Shown here: positions 24,329 to 37,179 of the stretch, piece after piece
Position numbering within the stretch: the first letter of the stretch is position 1
Layout of the letters: each line of letters starts with the position of its first letter
Assembly (NCBI GenBank): GCA_021613375.1
Contig: CM038705.1
Location: 4,283,864-4,347,863, forward strand
Length of the DNA: 64,000 bases
DNA from: Megaleporinus macrocephalus
Taxonomy: Eukaryota; Chordata; Actinopteri; Characiformes; Anostomidae
Direction: 5' to 3'
Notes under the pieces: model-generated
Seen by the model: only the letters and a program-made list of their open reading frames with translations
What the model was told of the DNA's origin: nothing
Databases searched by the model: none
Made by a program: the position numbers and the translations under genes

Positions 24329-24370
24329 GACTTATTATTATTATTAATAATAATAATAATAATAATATTG
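24329..24370. repeat. (ATT)n/(AAT)n inverted microsatellite
   Basis: TTATTATTATTA meets TAATAATAATAA, forming a perfect small palindrome. Confidence 0.9.
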
Positions 24371-24479
24371 TTAATTATTATTATTGTTGTTGTATCATTT
24401 ATCAACTGTTACACTGATTAACACACTGTATAATTAATATATAGTTCTATAAGTGCATCATTAATTACCTGCTGATACT

Positions 24480-25470
24480 CATTTAGAGCTTATTATAAAC
24501 ATAGTATTATATGAATTATTCAGTACTATGATTAGTCAGTATTAACTATGGATCATTCTGTAATTACCGTAAACTATTCAGTACCTATTCCGATTTATTC
24601 AGTATCTACTATAAATTGTTCAGTATCTATTAAGAATTATTTAGTATGAATTATTCTGAATGAATTGCTCTGTATCTACTATGACATCCAGAATCTACTA
24701 TGCATTACTCAGTACCTACCATGCCATTTTCAGTATCTACTATGACTTTTTCAGTATCTACTATAATATTTTTAGTATCCACTATGAATTATTTAGTATG
24801 AATAATTCAGTATGTAGTATCAATTACTTACTATAAATGATTCAGTATCCACAATGCATTATTCAGTAACTACTATGAATTATTCAGTATGTACTATTAA
24901 GTATTCAGTATCTACTATGAATAATTCAGTATGTAGTATAAATTATTCAGTATCTACTATGAATTATTTAGTATGTATTGTGAATAATTCAGTATCTACT
25001 ATAAATACTCAGTATTAATTACTCAGTATCTACCATGATTTTTTTCAGTATCTACTACAAATTATTCAGTATGAATGATTTAGTACCTACCATGCCATTT
25101 TCAGTACCTTGATTTCTTCCAGTATCTACTGTAATATTTTTAGTATACACTATGAATTATTTAGTATGAATTATTCAGTATCTACTATGAATTATTCAGT
25201 ATGTAGTACTAATTATTCAATATAAATGATTCAGTATCCAATATGAATTATTCTGTATGTATTATACAATAACTACTTTGAATAATTCAGTATGTAGTAT
25301 GAATTACTCAGTATCTATTATGAATTATTCAGTATGTACTATGAATTCTTCTGTATCTACTATGAAATATACAGTAATAATTATTCAGTATCTATCATGA
25401 TTTTCTTTCAGTATCTTTTATTCAGTATGAATTACTCAGAACCTACTGTGATAGTTTCAGTATATAATAT
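24480..25470. repeat. Degenerate 21-bp minisatellite, copy I
   Basis: Motif ATTCAGTATCTACTATGAAT with many substitutions and indels, about 45 recognisable units. The same motif forms a second array at 42.2-43.2 kb, within the same intron and in the same orientation. Confidence 0.85.
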
Positions 25471-25589
25471 ATACAATTAAATAACAACTCAGTAAAATCA
25501 GATCAGACAGTAAGAGGAAACTGTACCGGCTGAACGGTGGCTTTTCTCAACATCCACACACAAACGCACTGGTTAAGTTTGGGGGTGTG

Positions 25590-26012
25590 GTTTGGTTCAC
25601 AGTGGTGGTGAATGGAACCAGACGTCCACCTCCTCTAAAAGCTCCCTCACAGAAAGTTATTACAGTAAACGGTTATTAATACACTGTCTGACGTCTGAGA
25701 TGCTGTTTATAATAGTTTTATGATGATTTTGGCCCTAAAATCTATTCATGGTGGAGGAATACATGCAGGACGCTGTGAGGCAAAAAATAGTCCCCATAGA
25801 AAACGTACTGTTTTCCATAAACACTCCATATAAACACTCTCGTGTAGGTTCGCTGGTGGTTTTGATGGAAAATAAAATGTGTAAAATTGTTTTGTAGGCA
25901 TGGAGACGCCTGGTTACCATCACCACCACTGTGAACACCATCTGATCTTCTCCGTTACTTCGTTTACATCTGGGAAACGATGGAGAATGATGGAAAACGG
26001 GTGAAATTCCCA
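25590..26012 (+). repeat. Dispersed repeat family D, copy 1
   Basis: Blocks TTCACAGTGGTGGTGAATGG, AAAGCTCCCTCACAGAAAGT, TTCATGGTGGAGGAATACAT, GTTCGCTGGTGG and ACCATCACCACCACTGTGAA recur in the same order at 45.04-45.45 kb and in reverse at 30.13-30.33 kb. Both ends carry a GGTGGTGA-type motif in opposite orientation, so the element has inverted ends. Confidence 0.82.
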
Positions 26013-26565
26013 TTTCAAGGATGTATCAGTGCTCGGATGTGAAGTGAGATGAAGCCTGGTTGCGGCTGCAGTGAGAACAGTGCTGGGCAGCTTGCGATCT
26101 GTAGATCAGCCTCAGTGCGGGGTCCTGCAATCACCTCGTCACTCGGGGGTTATCAGTCTTGCACACTCGCCCGATCTGTCACGTGTGTGCTCACCGCGTG
26201 TCCAGGCTGCAGCTCCTTTCCATGTACCCTCAGTGTTCACGTTTACACACGTGTACAGCTCAACGTGCACAACATCCCACCCGTTAACTTCATTACTGCA
26301 ATCAAAGCGACCCCCCGCCGCCCCGCCCTGCCCGAGGAACACAGCAGAGCCTCTTTCTGCGGCTTCTTTAAGTCTTGCGTCACCTGCTCCCCTGCTGTGA
26401 TCTCGTCTGCTGGAGAAGGTGCAGCGAGGCTGGTGTGCGTGCATGGCCTCGGGGCAGAGTCTAATCTGGGCTGCTCCCAGTCAAATTATGAATGTGACTC
26501 TATTTTTATGAGGCGGAGAGACGAGTGCCTGTAGTCTGAGCCACTTTCCACAGGAGCCTTAACTC
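26013..26565. other. Single-copy segment, candidate conserved noncoding element
   Basis: GC-balanced, free of tandem repeats, with CAAATTATGAATGTGACTCT near 26482. Open frames of 109-161 codons exist on the plus strand and 101 on the minus strand, but without domain or splice evidence. It could be an intronic enhancer; this is inference. Confidence 0.35.
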
Positions 26566-26567
26566 AG

Positions 26568-27155
26568 AGCCAATCACTGTCCACTGTATCAGCTCCACTG
26601 ACCATACAGGAGCTCCACTCACTGTCCACTGTATCAGCTCCACTGACCATACAGGAGCTCCACTTACAGACTGTAGTTCATCTGATTCTCTGTATACTTT
26701 ATTACTGTGTTCTTTAATGATCAGGACCCCCACAGGACCACCACAGAGCAGATACTATTAGGGAGGTGGATCAAACTCTGTGTCCACTCACTGTCCACTC
26801 TATTAGACACTCCTACTACTTGCTGGTCCACCTTGTAGATGTAAAGTCAGAGACAGTAGCTCATCTGCTGCTGCACAGTTTGTGTTCCTCTAGTTCTTCA
26901 TCAGTGGACACAGGACGACGCCCACAGGACACTGCTGTCTGGATAGATTTGGTTGGTGGACGATTCTCAGTCCAGCAGTGACACTGAGGAGGTGCTGGGG
27001 TGAGTGCCACTCACAGTGTGTCCACTGATGAAGGACTAGAGGAACACAAACTGTGCAGCAGCAGATGAGCTACTGTCTCTGACTTTACATCTACAAGGTG
27101 GACCAGCAAGTATTAGGAGTGTCTAATAGAGTGGACAGTGAGTGGACACAGTCTC
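26568..27155. repeat. Dispersed element family B, copy 3
   Basis: The left half carries two 45-bp units (ATCAGCTCCACTGACCATAC) and then the standard blocks. The right half, from about 27010, repeats TCCACTGATGAAGGACTAGA to AGTGGACAGTGAGTGGACAC, inverted against the left half. Confidence 0.9.
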
Positions 27156-27439
27156 TGATCCACTCATAGCAGAAGAGTTGGTTGCTGTCAGAGTTTCAGG
27201 GTTGAAGTTACTGTGTGTGGTGATGGACTGTCCACTGCAGATGCAGCAGATAGAGAAGAGGAGGGAAAACAGAGCTGGGTGTGGAGGACTTGTAGGTAAC
27301 GTCAGGACCAGGATTTGAGCGTGTCCTGTAAACACGGGCGTGCCGCTTCAGTGTCCATAGTGACCAACCGTGACAGCAAACCCTAGTAAGCAGGTCTGGA
27401 GACGACGTTCCTCAGTAGAACTTTAAAGCGGAATGTTTT
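27156..27439. other. Single-copy intronic DNA
   Basis: No gene or repeat is recognised. It leads into the GGTGAT-type array. Confidence 0.4.
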
Positions 27440-30137
27440 CTTCAGGTGGTGTTTACAGTGGTGGTGATGATGTTGTTTACAGTGGTGGTGGTGATGTTTA
27501 CAGTGGTGATGGTGGTGTTCACAGTGGTGGTGATGATGTTCACAGTGGTGATGGTGGTGTTTACAGTGGTGGTGTTTACAGTGGTGGTGGTGTTTACAGT
27601 GGTGGTGGTGATGGTGCTTACAGTGGTGGTAATGGTGTTTACAGGGGTGGTGGTGATGGTGTTTACAGGGGTGGTGGTGATGGTGTTTACAGTGGTGGTG
27701 TGATGGTGTTTACAGTGGTGGTGGTGGTGATATTTACAGTGGTGGTGGTGGTAATGGTGTTTACAGTGGTGTTGATGATGTTTACAGTGGTTGTGGTAAT
27801 GGTGTTTACAGGGGTGGTGGTGATGGTGTTTACAGTGGTGGTGATGGTGTTTACAGTGGTGGTAATGGTGTTTACAGTGGTGGTGATGGTGTTTACAGTG
27901 GTGGTAATGGTGTTTACAGTGGTGGTGATGGTGTTTACAGTGGTGGTGATGGTGTTTACAGTGGTGGTGATCATGTTTATAGTGGTGATGGTGGTGTTCA
28001 CAGTGGTGATGGTGGTGTTTACAGTGGTGGTGATGATGTTCACAGTGGTGATGGTGGTGTTTACAGTGGTGGTGTTGATGGTGCTTACAGTGGTGTTGAT
28101 GGTGTTTACAGGGTTGATGATGGTGTTAACAGGGTTGATGATGTTTACAGTGGTGGTGGTGATGTTTACAGTGGTGGTGGTGATGTTTACAGTGGTGATG
28201 ATGATGTTCACAGTGGCAATAGTGGTGTTTACAGTGGTGGTGTTTACAGTGGTGGTGGTGATGGTGCTTACAGTGGTGTTGATGATGTTTACAGTGGCTG
28301 TGGTAATGGTGTTTACAGGGGTGGTGGTGATGGTGTTTACAGGGGTGGTGGTGATGGTGTTTACAGTGGTGGTGGTGGTAATGGTGTTTACAGTGGTGTT
28401 GATGATGTTTACAGTGGTTGTGGTAATGGTGTTTACAGGGGTGGTGGTGATGGTGATATTTACAGTGGTGGTGGTGGTAATGGTGTTTACAGTGGTGGTG
28501 ATCATGTTTACAGTGGTGGTGGTGATGTTTACAGTGGTGATGGTGGTGTTCACAGTGGTGATGGTGGTGTTCACAGTGGTGGTGTTGATGGTGCTTACAG
28601 TGGTGGTGATGGTGTTTACAGGGGTGGTGATGGTGTTTACAGGGGTGGTGATGTTTACAGTGGTGATGGTGGTGTTTACAGTGGTGATGGTGGTGTTCAC
28701 AGTGGTGATGGTGATGTTCACATTGGTGATGGTGATGTTCACAGCGGTGATGGTGATGTTCACAGTGGTGGTGGTGGTGTTTACAGTGGTGGTGATGGTG
28801 TTTACAGTGGTGGTGATGGTGTTTACAGTGGTGGTGGTGATTGTGTTTACAGTGGTGGTGATGGTGTTTACAGTGGTGGTAATGGTGTTTACAGTGGTGG
28901 TGATGGTGTTTACAGTGGTGGTGGTGATGGTGTTTACAGTGGTGGTGATGGTGTTTACAGTGGTGGTGATGGTGTTTACAGTGGTGGTAATGGTGTTTAC
29001 AGTGGTGGTGATGGTGTTTACAGTGGTGGTAATGGTGTTTACAGTGGTGGTGATGGTGTTTACAGTGGTGGTGATGGTGTTTACAGTGGTGGTGGTGATT
29101 GTGTTTACAGTGGTGGTGATGGTGTTTACAGTGGTGGTAATGGTGTTTACAGTGGTGGTGATGGTGTTTACAGTGGTGGTGGTGATGGTGTTTACAGTGG
29201 TGGTGATGGTGTTTACAGTGGTGGTGGTGATTGTGTTTACAGTGGTGGTGATGGTGTTTACAGTGGTGGTGGTGATTGTGTTTACAGTGGTGGTGATGGT
29301 GTTTACAGTGGTGGTGATGGTGTTTACAGTGGTGGTGGTGATGGTGTTTATAGTGGTGGTGGTGATGGTGTTTACAGTGGTGGTGATGGTGTTTACAGTG
29401 GTGGTGGTGATGGTGTTTACAGTGGTGGTGATGGTGTTTACAGTGGTTGTGGTAATGGTGTTTACAGGGGTGGTGGTGATGGTGCTTACAGTGGTGGTGA
29501 TGGTGTTTACAGTGGTGGTAATGGTGTTTACAGTGGTGGTGGTGGTGTTTACAGTGGTGGTGATGGTGTTTACAGTGGTGGTGATGGTGTTTACAGTGGT
29601 GGTGGTGATTGTGTTTACAGTGGTGGTGATGGTGTTTACAGTGGTGGTAATGGTGTTTACAGTGGTGGTGATGGTGTTTACAGTGGTGGTGATGGTGTTT
29701 ACAGTGGTGGTAATGGTGTTTACAGTGGTGGTGATGGTGTTTACAGTGGTGGTGATGGTGTTTACAGTGGTGGTGGTGATTGTGTTTACAGTGGTGGTGA
29801 TGGTGTTTACAGTGGTGGTAATGGTGTTTACAGTGGTGGTAATGATTGTGCTTACAGTGGTGGTGATGGTGTTTACAGTGGTGGTGGTGATGGTGTTTAC
29901 AGTGGTGGTGATGGTGTTTACAGTGGTGGTGGTGATTGTGTTTACAGTGGTGGTGATGGTGTTTACAGTGGTGGTGATGGTGTTTACAGTGGTGGTGGTG
30001 ATGGTGTTTATAGTGGTGGTGGTGATGGTGTTTACAGTGGTGGTGATGGTGTTTACAGTGGTGGTGGTGATGGTGTTTACAGTGGTGGTGATTGTGTTTA
30101 CAGTGGTGGTAATGGTGTTTACAGTGGTGGTGATGGT
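27440..30137. repeat. 2.7-kb minisatellite of 21/24-bp units
   Basis: More than 115 units of GGTGATGGTGTTTACAGTGG plus T, with 24-bp forms containing one extra GGT and variants GGTAATGG, GGTGATTGTG and GATGATGTTC. Because unit lengths are multiples of three and lack stops, several frames are open on both strands: 955 codons on plus (27433-30300), 822 and 682 on minus. These are not genes. The array joins family D sequence at its right end. Confidence 0.96.
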
Positions 30138-30335
30138 AACCAGAAGTGTCCACATCTACAACACAGATATACACATTATATTGACTATCAAACCCACCAG
30201 TGAACCTACACGTCTTCTGGGTGTTTATATATTTTTCTTGGGGGGACTATTTTGCGTCACAGCACTCTGCATGTGTCCCTCCACCATGAATGGATTTTAA
30301 GACCAAAACCATCATAAACTACACCATTTATAACC
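30128..30335 (-). repeat. Dispersed repeat family D, copy 2 (partial)
   Basis: The reverse strand reads AATCCATTCATGGTGGAGGG, then TTCACTGGTGGGTTTGATAG and TCTGGTTACCATCACCACCA, which parallels copies 1 and 3. The last of these blocks is also the unit of the adjoining 2.7-kb array. Confidence 0.85.
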
Positions 30336-30403
30336 AGAAATACAAAAAAACAGGAGGTGTGGCTAAAATGAGGCTCTGTCCACTGATGACAGTGACATCA
30401 CAA

Positions 30404-30835
30404 AACTGTGTCCACTCACTGTCCACTCTATTAGACACTTCTACTACTTGCTGGTCCACCTTGTAGATGTAAAGTCAGAGACAGTAGCTCATCTGCTGCT
30501 GCACAGTTTGTGTTCCTCTAGTTCTTCATCAGTGGACACAGGACGCCGCCCACAGGACACTGCTGTCTGGATAGTTTTGGTTGGTGAACGATTCTCAGTC
30601 CAGCAGCAGCACTGCTGTGTCTGATCTACTCACACCAGCACAACACACATTACTAACACACCACCACCACGTCAGTGTCACTGCAGTGCTGAGAATGACC
30701 CACCTCCCTAATAGTACCAGCTCTGTGGTGGTCCTGACCATTAAGGAACAGGGTAACAGGGTGTGTGATGTGCTTGTGTGAGTAGATCAGACACAGCAGT
30801 GCTGCAGGAGTGTTTAAACACCTCAGTTTAAGCTG
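30404..30835. repeat. Dispersed element family B, copy 4
   Basis: Starts CTGTGTCCACTCACTGTCCA, continues through CACCTTGTAGATGTAAAGTC and CTGTCTGGATAGTTTTGGTT, and ends past GTGGTGGTCCTGACCATTAA with a short inverted tail. Confidence 0.88.
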
Positions 30836-31285
30836 TTTCACTCATTAACACTTTACACATAGGTCAGCCAATCAGAACTCTGAGTCTGGGCCCTTTAAAT
30901 GTTGTTTTTAGGCTGGAGCCATCGTCCACAGACATTGATGTGTGACCGCTCTAATGGGGCTCGTAGACGAGACAGCTGATTGGCCCACTGACATCCTCTT
31001 CGGCGAGAAGAGCCTGTGGCGTGGCGGGTGTGAGGACAGCACAGATCACTAAAGGTCTCTGGATGCTCCAGTGCGAGGGGCAATTAGAGCAGAAAAGTGC
31101 TGCCTGCTCCAGCCTGTCTGTCTGACTAATTACACAAACGCATGCATGCAGGGAGACACGGGCGGCGCAGGAAACGCTGCGGTTTAGAGACTCACTGCAT
31201 GAGAAATCAAGAACCTGCTCATTAAAACACACCGAGCGGAAACTGACTGTCACTCCAGCCTTAGCCTGTAAACTAATACTCAAAC
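30836..31285. other. Single-copy segment, candidate conserved noncoding element
   Basis: GC-balanced DNA with GTCTGACTAATTACACAAAC near 31120 (a homeodomain-type TAATTA core). Minus-strand frames of 62 and 110 codons overlap it but lack acceptor and donor pairs. Possible regulatory DNA only. Confidence 0.35.
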
Positions 31286-31289
31286 AACT

Positions 31290-34200
31290 CAGCAGTGTTT
31301 ATACTAAACACTAACCCCTACATCTACACTAAACACTAACCTCTACATCTATACTAAACACTAACCCCTACATCTACACTAAACACTAACCTCTACATTT
31401 ACACTAAACACTAACCTCTACATCTACACTAAACACTAACCCCTACATCTACACTAAACACTAACCTCTACATCTATACTAAACACTAACCCCTACATTT
31501 ACACTAAACACTAACCCCTACATCTACACTAAACACTAACCCCTACATCTACACTAAACACTAACCCCTACATTTACACTAAACACTAACCCCTACATCT
31601 AGACTAAACACTAACCTCTACATCTACACTAAACACTAACCCTACATCTACACTAAACACTAACCTCTACATCTACACTAAACACTAACCTCTACATCTA
31701 CACTAAACACTAACCTCTACATCTACACTAAACACTAACCCCTACATTTACACTAAACACTAACCCCTACATCTACACTAAACACTAACCCCTACATCTA
31801 CACTAAACACTAACCCTACATCTACACTAAACACTAACCCTACATCTACACTAAACACTAACCTCTACATCTACACTAAACACTAACCCTACATCTACAC
31901 TAAACACTAACCTCTACATCTACACTAAACACTAACCTCTACATCTACACTAAACACTAACCTCTACATCTACACTAAACACTAACCCCTACATCTACAC
32001 TAAACACTAACCCCTACATCTACACTAAACACTAACCCCTACATCTACACTAAACACTAACCCCTACATCTACACTAAACACTAACCCCTACATCTACAC
32101 TAAACACTAACCTCTACATCTACACTAAACACTAACTCCTACATCTACACTAAACACTAACACCTACATCTACACTAAACACTAACCCCTACATCTACAC
32201 TAAACACTAACCTCTACATCTACACTAAACACTAACCCCTACATCTACACTAAACACTAACCTCTACATCTACACTAAACACTAACCCCTACATCTACAC
32301 TAAACACTAACCTCTACATCTACACTAAACACTAACCCCTACATCTACACTAAACACTAACCTCTACATCTACACTAAACACTACCCCCTACATCTACAC
32401 TAAACACTAACCCCTACATCTACACTAAACACTAACCCCTACATCTACACTAAACACTAACCTCTACATCTACACTAAACACTAACCCCTACATCTACAC
32501 TAAACACTAACCTCTACATCTACACTAAACACTAACCCCTACATCTACACTAAACACTAACCTCTACATCTACACTAAACACTACCCCCTACATCTACAC
32601 TAAACACTACCCCCTACATCTACACTAAACACTAACCACTACATCTACACTAAACACTAACCCCTACATCTACACTAAACACTAACCCCTACATTTACAC
32701 TAAACACTAACCTCTACATCTACACTAAACACTAACCCCTACATCTACACTAAACACTAACCTCTACATCTACACTAAACACTAACCTCTACATCTACAC
32801 TAAACACTAACCCCTACATCTACACTAAACACTAACCCCTACATCTACACTAAACACTAACCCCTACATCTACACTAAACACTAACCTCTACATCTACAC
32901 TAAACACTACCCCTACATTTACACTAAACACTAACCCCTACATCTACACTAAACACTAACTCCTACATTAACACTAAACACTAACTCCTACATTTACACT
33001 AAACACTAACCTCTACATCTACACTAAACACTAACTCCTACATCTACACTAAACACTAACCCCTACATCTACACTAAACACTAACCTCTACATCTACACT
33101 AAGCACTAACTCCTACATCTACACTAAACACTAACCTCTACATCTACACTAAACACTAACTCCTACATCTACACTAAACACTAACTCCTACATCTACACT
33201 AAACACTAACCCCTACATCTACACTAAACACTAACCTCTACATCTACACTAAACACTAACCCCTACATCTACACTAAACACTAACCTCTACATCTACACT
33301 AAACACTAACTCCTACATCTACACTAAACACTAACCTCTACATCTACACTAAACACTAACTCCAACATCTACACTAAACACTAACCCCTACATCTACACT
33401 AAACACTAACCTCTACATCTACACTAAACACTAACCTCTACATCTACACTAAACACTAACCTCTACATCTACACTAAACACTAACCCCTACATCTACACT
33501 AAACACTAACCCCTACATCTACACTAAACACTAACTCCTACATTAACACTAAACACTAACTCCTACATTTACACTAAACACTAACCTCTACATCTACACT
33601 AAACACTAACTCCTACATCTACACTAAACACTAACCCCTACATCTACACTAAACACTAACCTCTACATCTACACTAAGCACTAACTCCTACATCTACACT
33701 AAACACTAACCTCTACATCTACACTAAACACTAACTCCTACATCTACACTAAACACTAACTCCTACATCTACACTAAACACTAACCCCTACATCTACACT
33801 AAACACTAACCTCTACATCTACACTAAACACTAACCCCTACATCTACACTAAACACTAACCTCTACATCTACACTAAACACTAACTCCTACATCTACACT
33901 AAACACTAACCTCTACATCAACACTAAACACTAACTCCTACATCTACACTAAACACTAACTCCTACATCTACACTAAACACTAACCTCTACATCTACACT
34001 AAACACTAACCTCTACATCTACACTAAACACTAACTCCTACATCTACACTAAACACTAACCCCTACATCTACACTAAACACTAACCCCTACATCTACACT
34101 AAACACTAACTCCTACATCTACACTAAACACTAACCCCTACATCTACACTAAACACTAACCTCTACATCTACACTAAACACTAACTCCTACATCTACACT

Positions 34201-36127
34201 AAACACTAACCCCTACATCTACACTAAACACTAACATCTACATCTACACTAAACACTAACCTCTACATCTACACTAAACACTAACCTCTACATCTACACT
34301 AAACACTAACTCCTACATCTACACTAAACACTAACCTCTACATCTACACTAAACACTAACCTCTACATCTACACTAAACACTAACCTCTACATCTACACT
34401 AAACACTAACTCTACATCTACACTAAACACTAACCCCTACATCTACACTAAACACTAACCTCTACATCTACACTAAACACTAACTCCTACATTTACACTA
34501 AACACTAACCCCTACATTTACACTAAACACTAACTCCTACATCTACACTAAACACTAACCTCTACATCTACACTAAACACTAACCTCTACATCTACACTA
34601 AACACTAACCTCTACATCTACACTAAACACTAACCTCTACATCTACACTAAACACTAACTCCTACATCTACACTAAACACTAACCTCTACATCTACACTA
34701 AACACTAACTCCTACATCTACACTAAACACTAACTCCTACATCTACACTAAACACTAACCTCTACATCTACACTAAACACTAACTCCTACATCTACACTA
34801 AACACTAACCTCTACATCTACACTAAACACTAACCTCTACATCTACACTAAACACTAACCTCTACATCTACACTAAACACTAACCTCTACATCTACACTA
34901 AACACTAACTCCTACATCTACACTAAACACTAACCCCTACATCTACACTAAACACTAACTCCTACATCTACACTAAACACTAACCTCTACATCTACACTA
35001 AACACTAACTCCTACATCTACACTAAACACTAACCTCTACATCTACACTAAACACTAACTCCTACATCTACACTAAACACTAACCCCTACATCTACACTA
35101 AACACTAACTCCTACATCTACACTAAACACTAACCTCTACATCTACACTAAACACTAACTCCTACATCTACACTAAACACTAACCCCTACATCTACACTA
35201 AACCCTACATCTACCCTAAACACTAACCCCTACATCTACACTAAACACTAACCTCTACATCTACACTAAACACTAACTCCTACATCTACACTAAACACTA
35301 ACCTCTACATCTATACTAAACACTAACCTCTACATCTACACTAAACACTAACCCCTACATCTACACTAAACACTAACCCCTACATCTACACTAAACACTA
35401 ACCTCTACATCTACACTAAACACTAACCTCTACATCTACACTAAACCCTAACCCCTACATCTACACTAAACACTAACCTCTACATCTACACTAAACACTA
35501 ACTCCTACATCTACACTAAACACTAACCTCTACATCTACACTAAACACTAACCTCTACATCTACACTAAACACTAACCCCTACATCTACACTAAACACTA
35601 ACCTCTACATCTACACTAAACACTAACTCCTACATCTACACTAAACACTAACCTCTACATCTACACTAAACACTAACTCCAACATCTACACTAAACACTA
35701 ACCCCTACATCTACACTAAACACTAACCTCTACATCTACACTAAACACTAACCCCTACATCTACACTAAACACTAACCCCTACATCTACACTAAACACTA
35801 ACCCCTACATCTACACTAAACACTAACCTCTACATCTACACTAAACACTAACTCCTACATCTACACTAAACACTAACTTCTACATCTACACTAAACACTA
35901 ACTTCTACATCTACACTAAACACTAACCCTACATCTACACTAAACACTAACCCCTACATCTACACTAAACACTAACTCCTACATCTACACTAAACACTAA
36001 CCTCTACATCTACACTAAACACTAACCCCTACATCTACACTAAACACTAACTCCTACATCTACACTAAACACTAACCCCTACATCTACACTAAACACTAA
36101 CCTCTACATCTACACTAAACACTAACC
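31290..36127. repeat. 4.8-kb minisatellite of a 25-bp unit, about 193 copies
   Basis: Unit ACATCTACACTAAACACTAA plus CCYCT. The period is 25 (31981 to 32006). Units differ mainly at the CCCCT/CCTCT/CTCCT position; a few have lost one C and so read CTAACCCTA. Rare variants (CATTAACAC, AAGCAC, CCAACATC) mark internal segment duplications. Confidence 0.98.
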
Positions 36128-37179
36128 GCTGTGAAACAATACTGTTACTGTTCTGCATCTTACAGCTGCATATAAACTTTTTGAACATTTAAATTGCAGC
36201 AGAAAGCAACTTTTAGTCCGAGCTCAGATATTAAATATACACGCTCATGAACAATTCAGTCGAGTGCTCCGGCCTAAGATGTACATTTAATGAACTTGAT
36301 CTAAAGGCTGCTGCACTGATAGATCATGTTTCTTGTCAACATCCTTTCAGCAGCAGAATGGAAAGTACAGAACATCACAGCGGCTTTCATCCAAACACAA
36401 TTATGTAACTGCTTGGAAACTCATCAAAACACCGACAGAAGAAGCTTCTGGAAGATCTCACTGTTGATCCCAGATAGCTATGCATCTTTGAACATCGCAT
36501 GTTACACAAGCCTACCATTCTATCAGCACTGAATACTTTTCAGACATGAAACACAACCAGAACAAAATTCTCCTCAACAAAGATCACGATTCTGCATCAG
36601 TGTGGAAACTGTGGAGCCAAAGATTCTCCAAATGATCCTCAGACTATTTTAAAACTGCCTCCTTTTAGTAACTCATAACAATATCCTTTTTTTTTTTTTA
36701 AGAAATTGGTACTGGAAGCTTATTAAGTTCTTATTATTAACTAAATAAAGCCCAGATTAAAATTTCCTATATAGATTATTTACTGTGGTTTAAGATTTAA
36801 TCCTTATTATCTGCATTTGTATATACTTGTCTAATGTAAAACCACCAACATTTACATTATTAGTTGTAATAATGCACCATAAACACTTTGCCACACAAAC
36901 ATTACTAAAATAATGATCAAAGTGTACACGTACATTATTTAAATTTAAAACATTTTAGTGTGTAATTGGTATTTGATCCCTGTAGGTTCTAGATAGTGCC
37001 GGGTTTATATTTTATTACAGTTTATTAAGAATTAAGAATGGTTATATTATTGGTAATATTAATGTTTTCTATATTCTGAAGTGCAGTTTTTAAGTTATTG
37101 ACTTCTATGGAACATGTACTGACATTATTCAACATTTTAGTCAAACAAAATACTAAAAAAATAGGCCTTAAATTTGTGA
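36128..37179. other. AT-rich single-copy intron
   Basis: No gene, RNA or tandem repeat is recognised. A 68-codon frame at 36326-36532 has no supporting signal. Confidence 0.4.

Noticed and set aside
26049..26534. 161-codon plus frame
   Set aside because: GC-balanced region with open frames on both strands, but no domain, start context or splice support.
27433..30300. 955-codon open frame on plus, and 822- and 682-codon frames on minus
   Set aside because: They lie entirely within a GGTGAT-type tandem array whose units are multiples of three without stops. Simultaneous open frames on both strands and extreme composition (Val/Phe/Thr; Thr/Ile/Asn; His/Lys/Cys) are artefacts.
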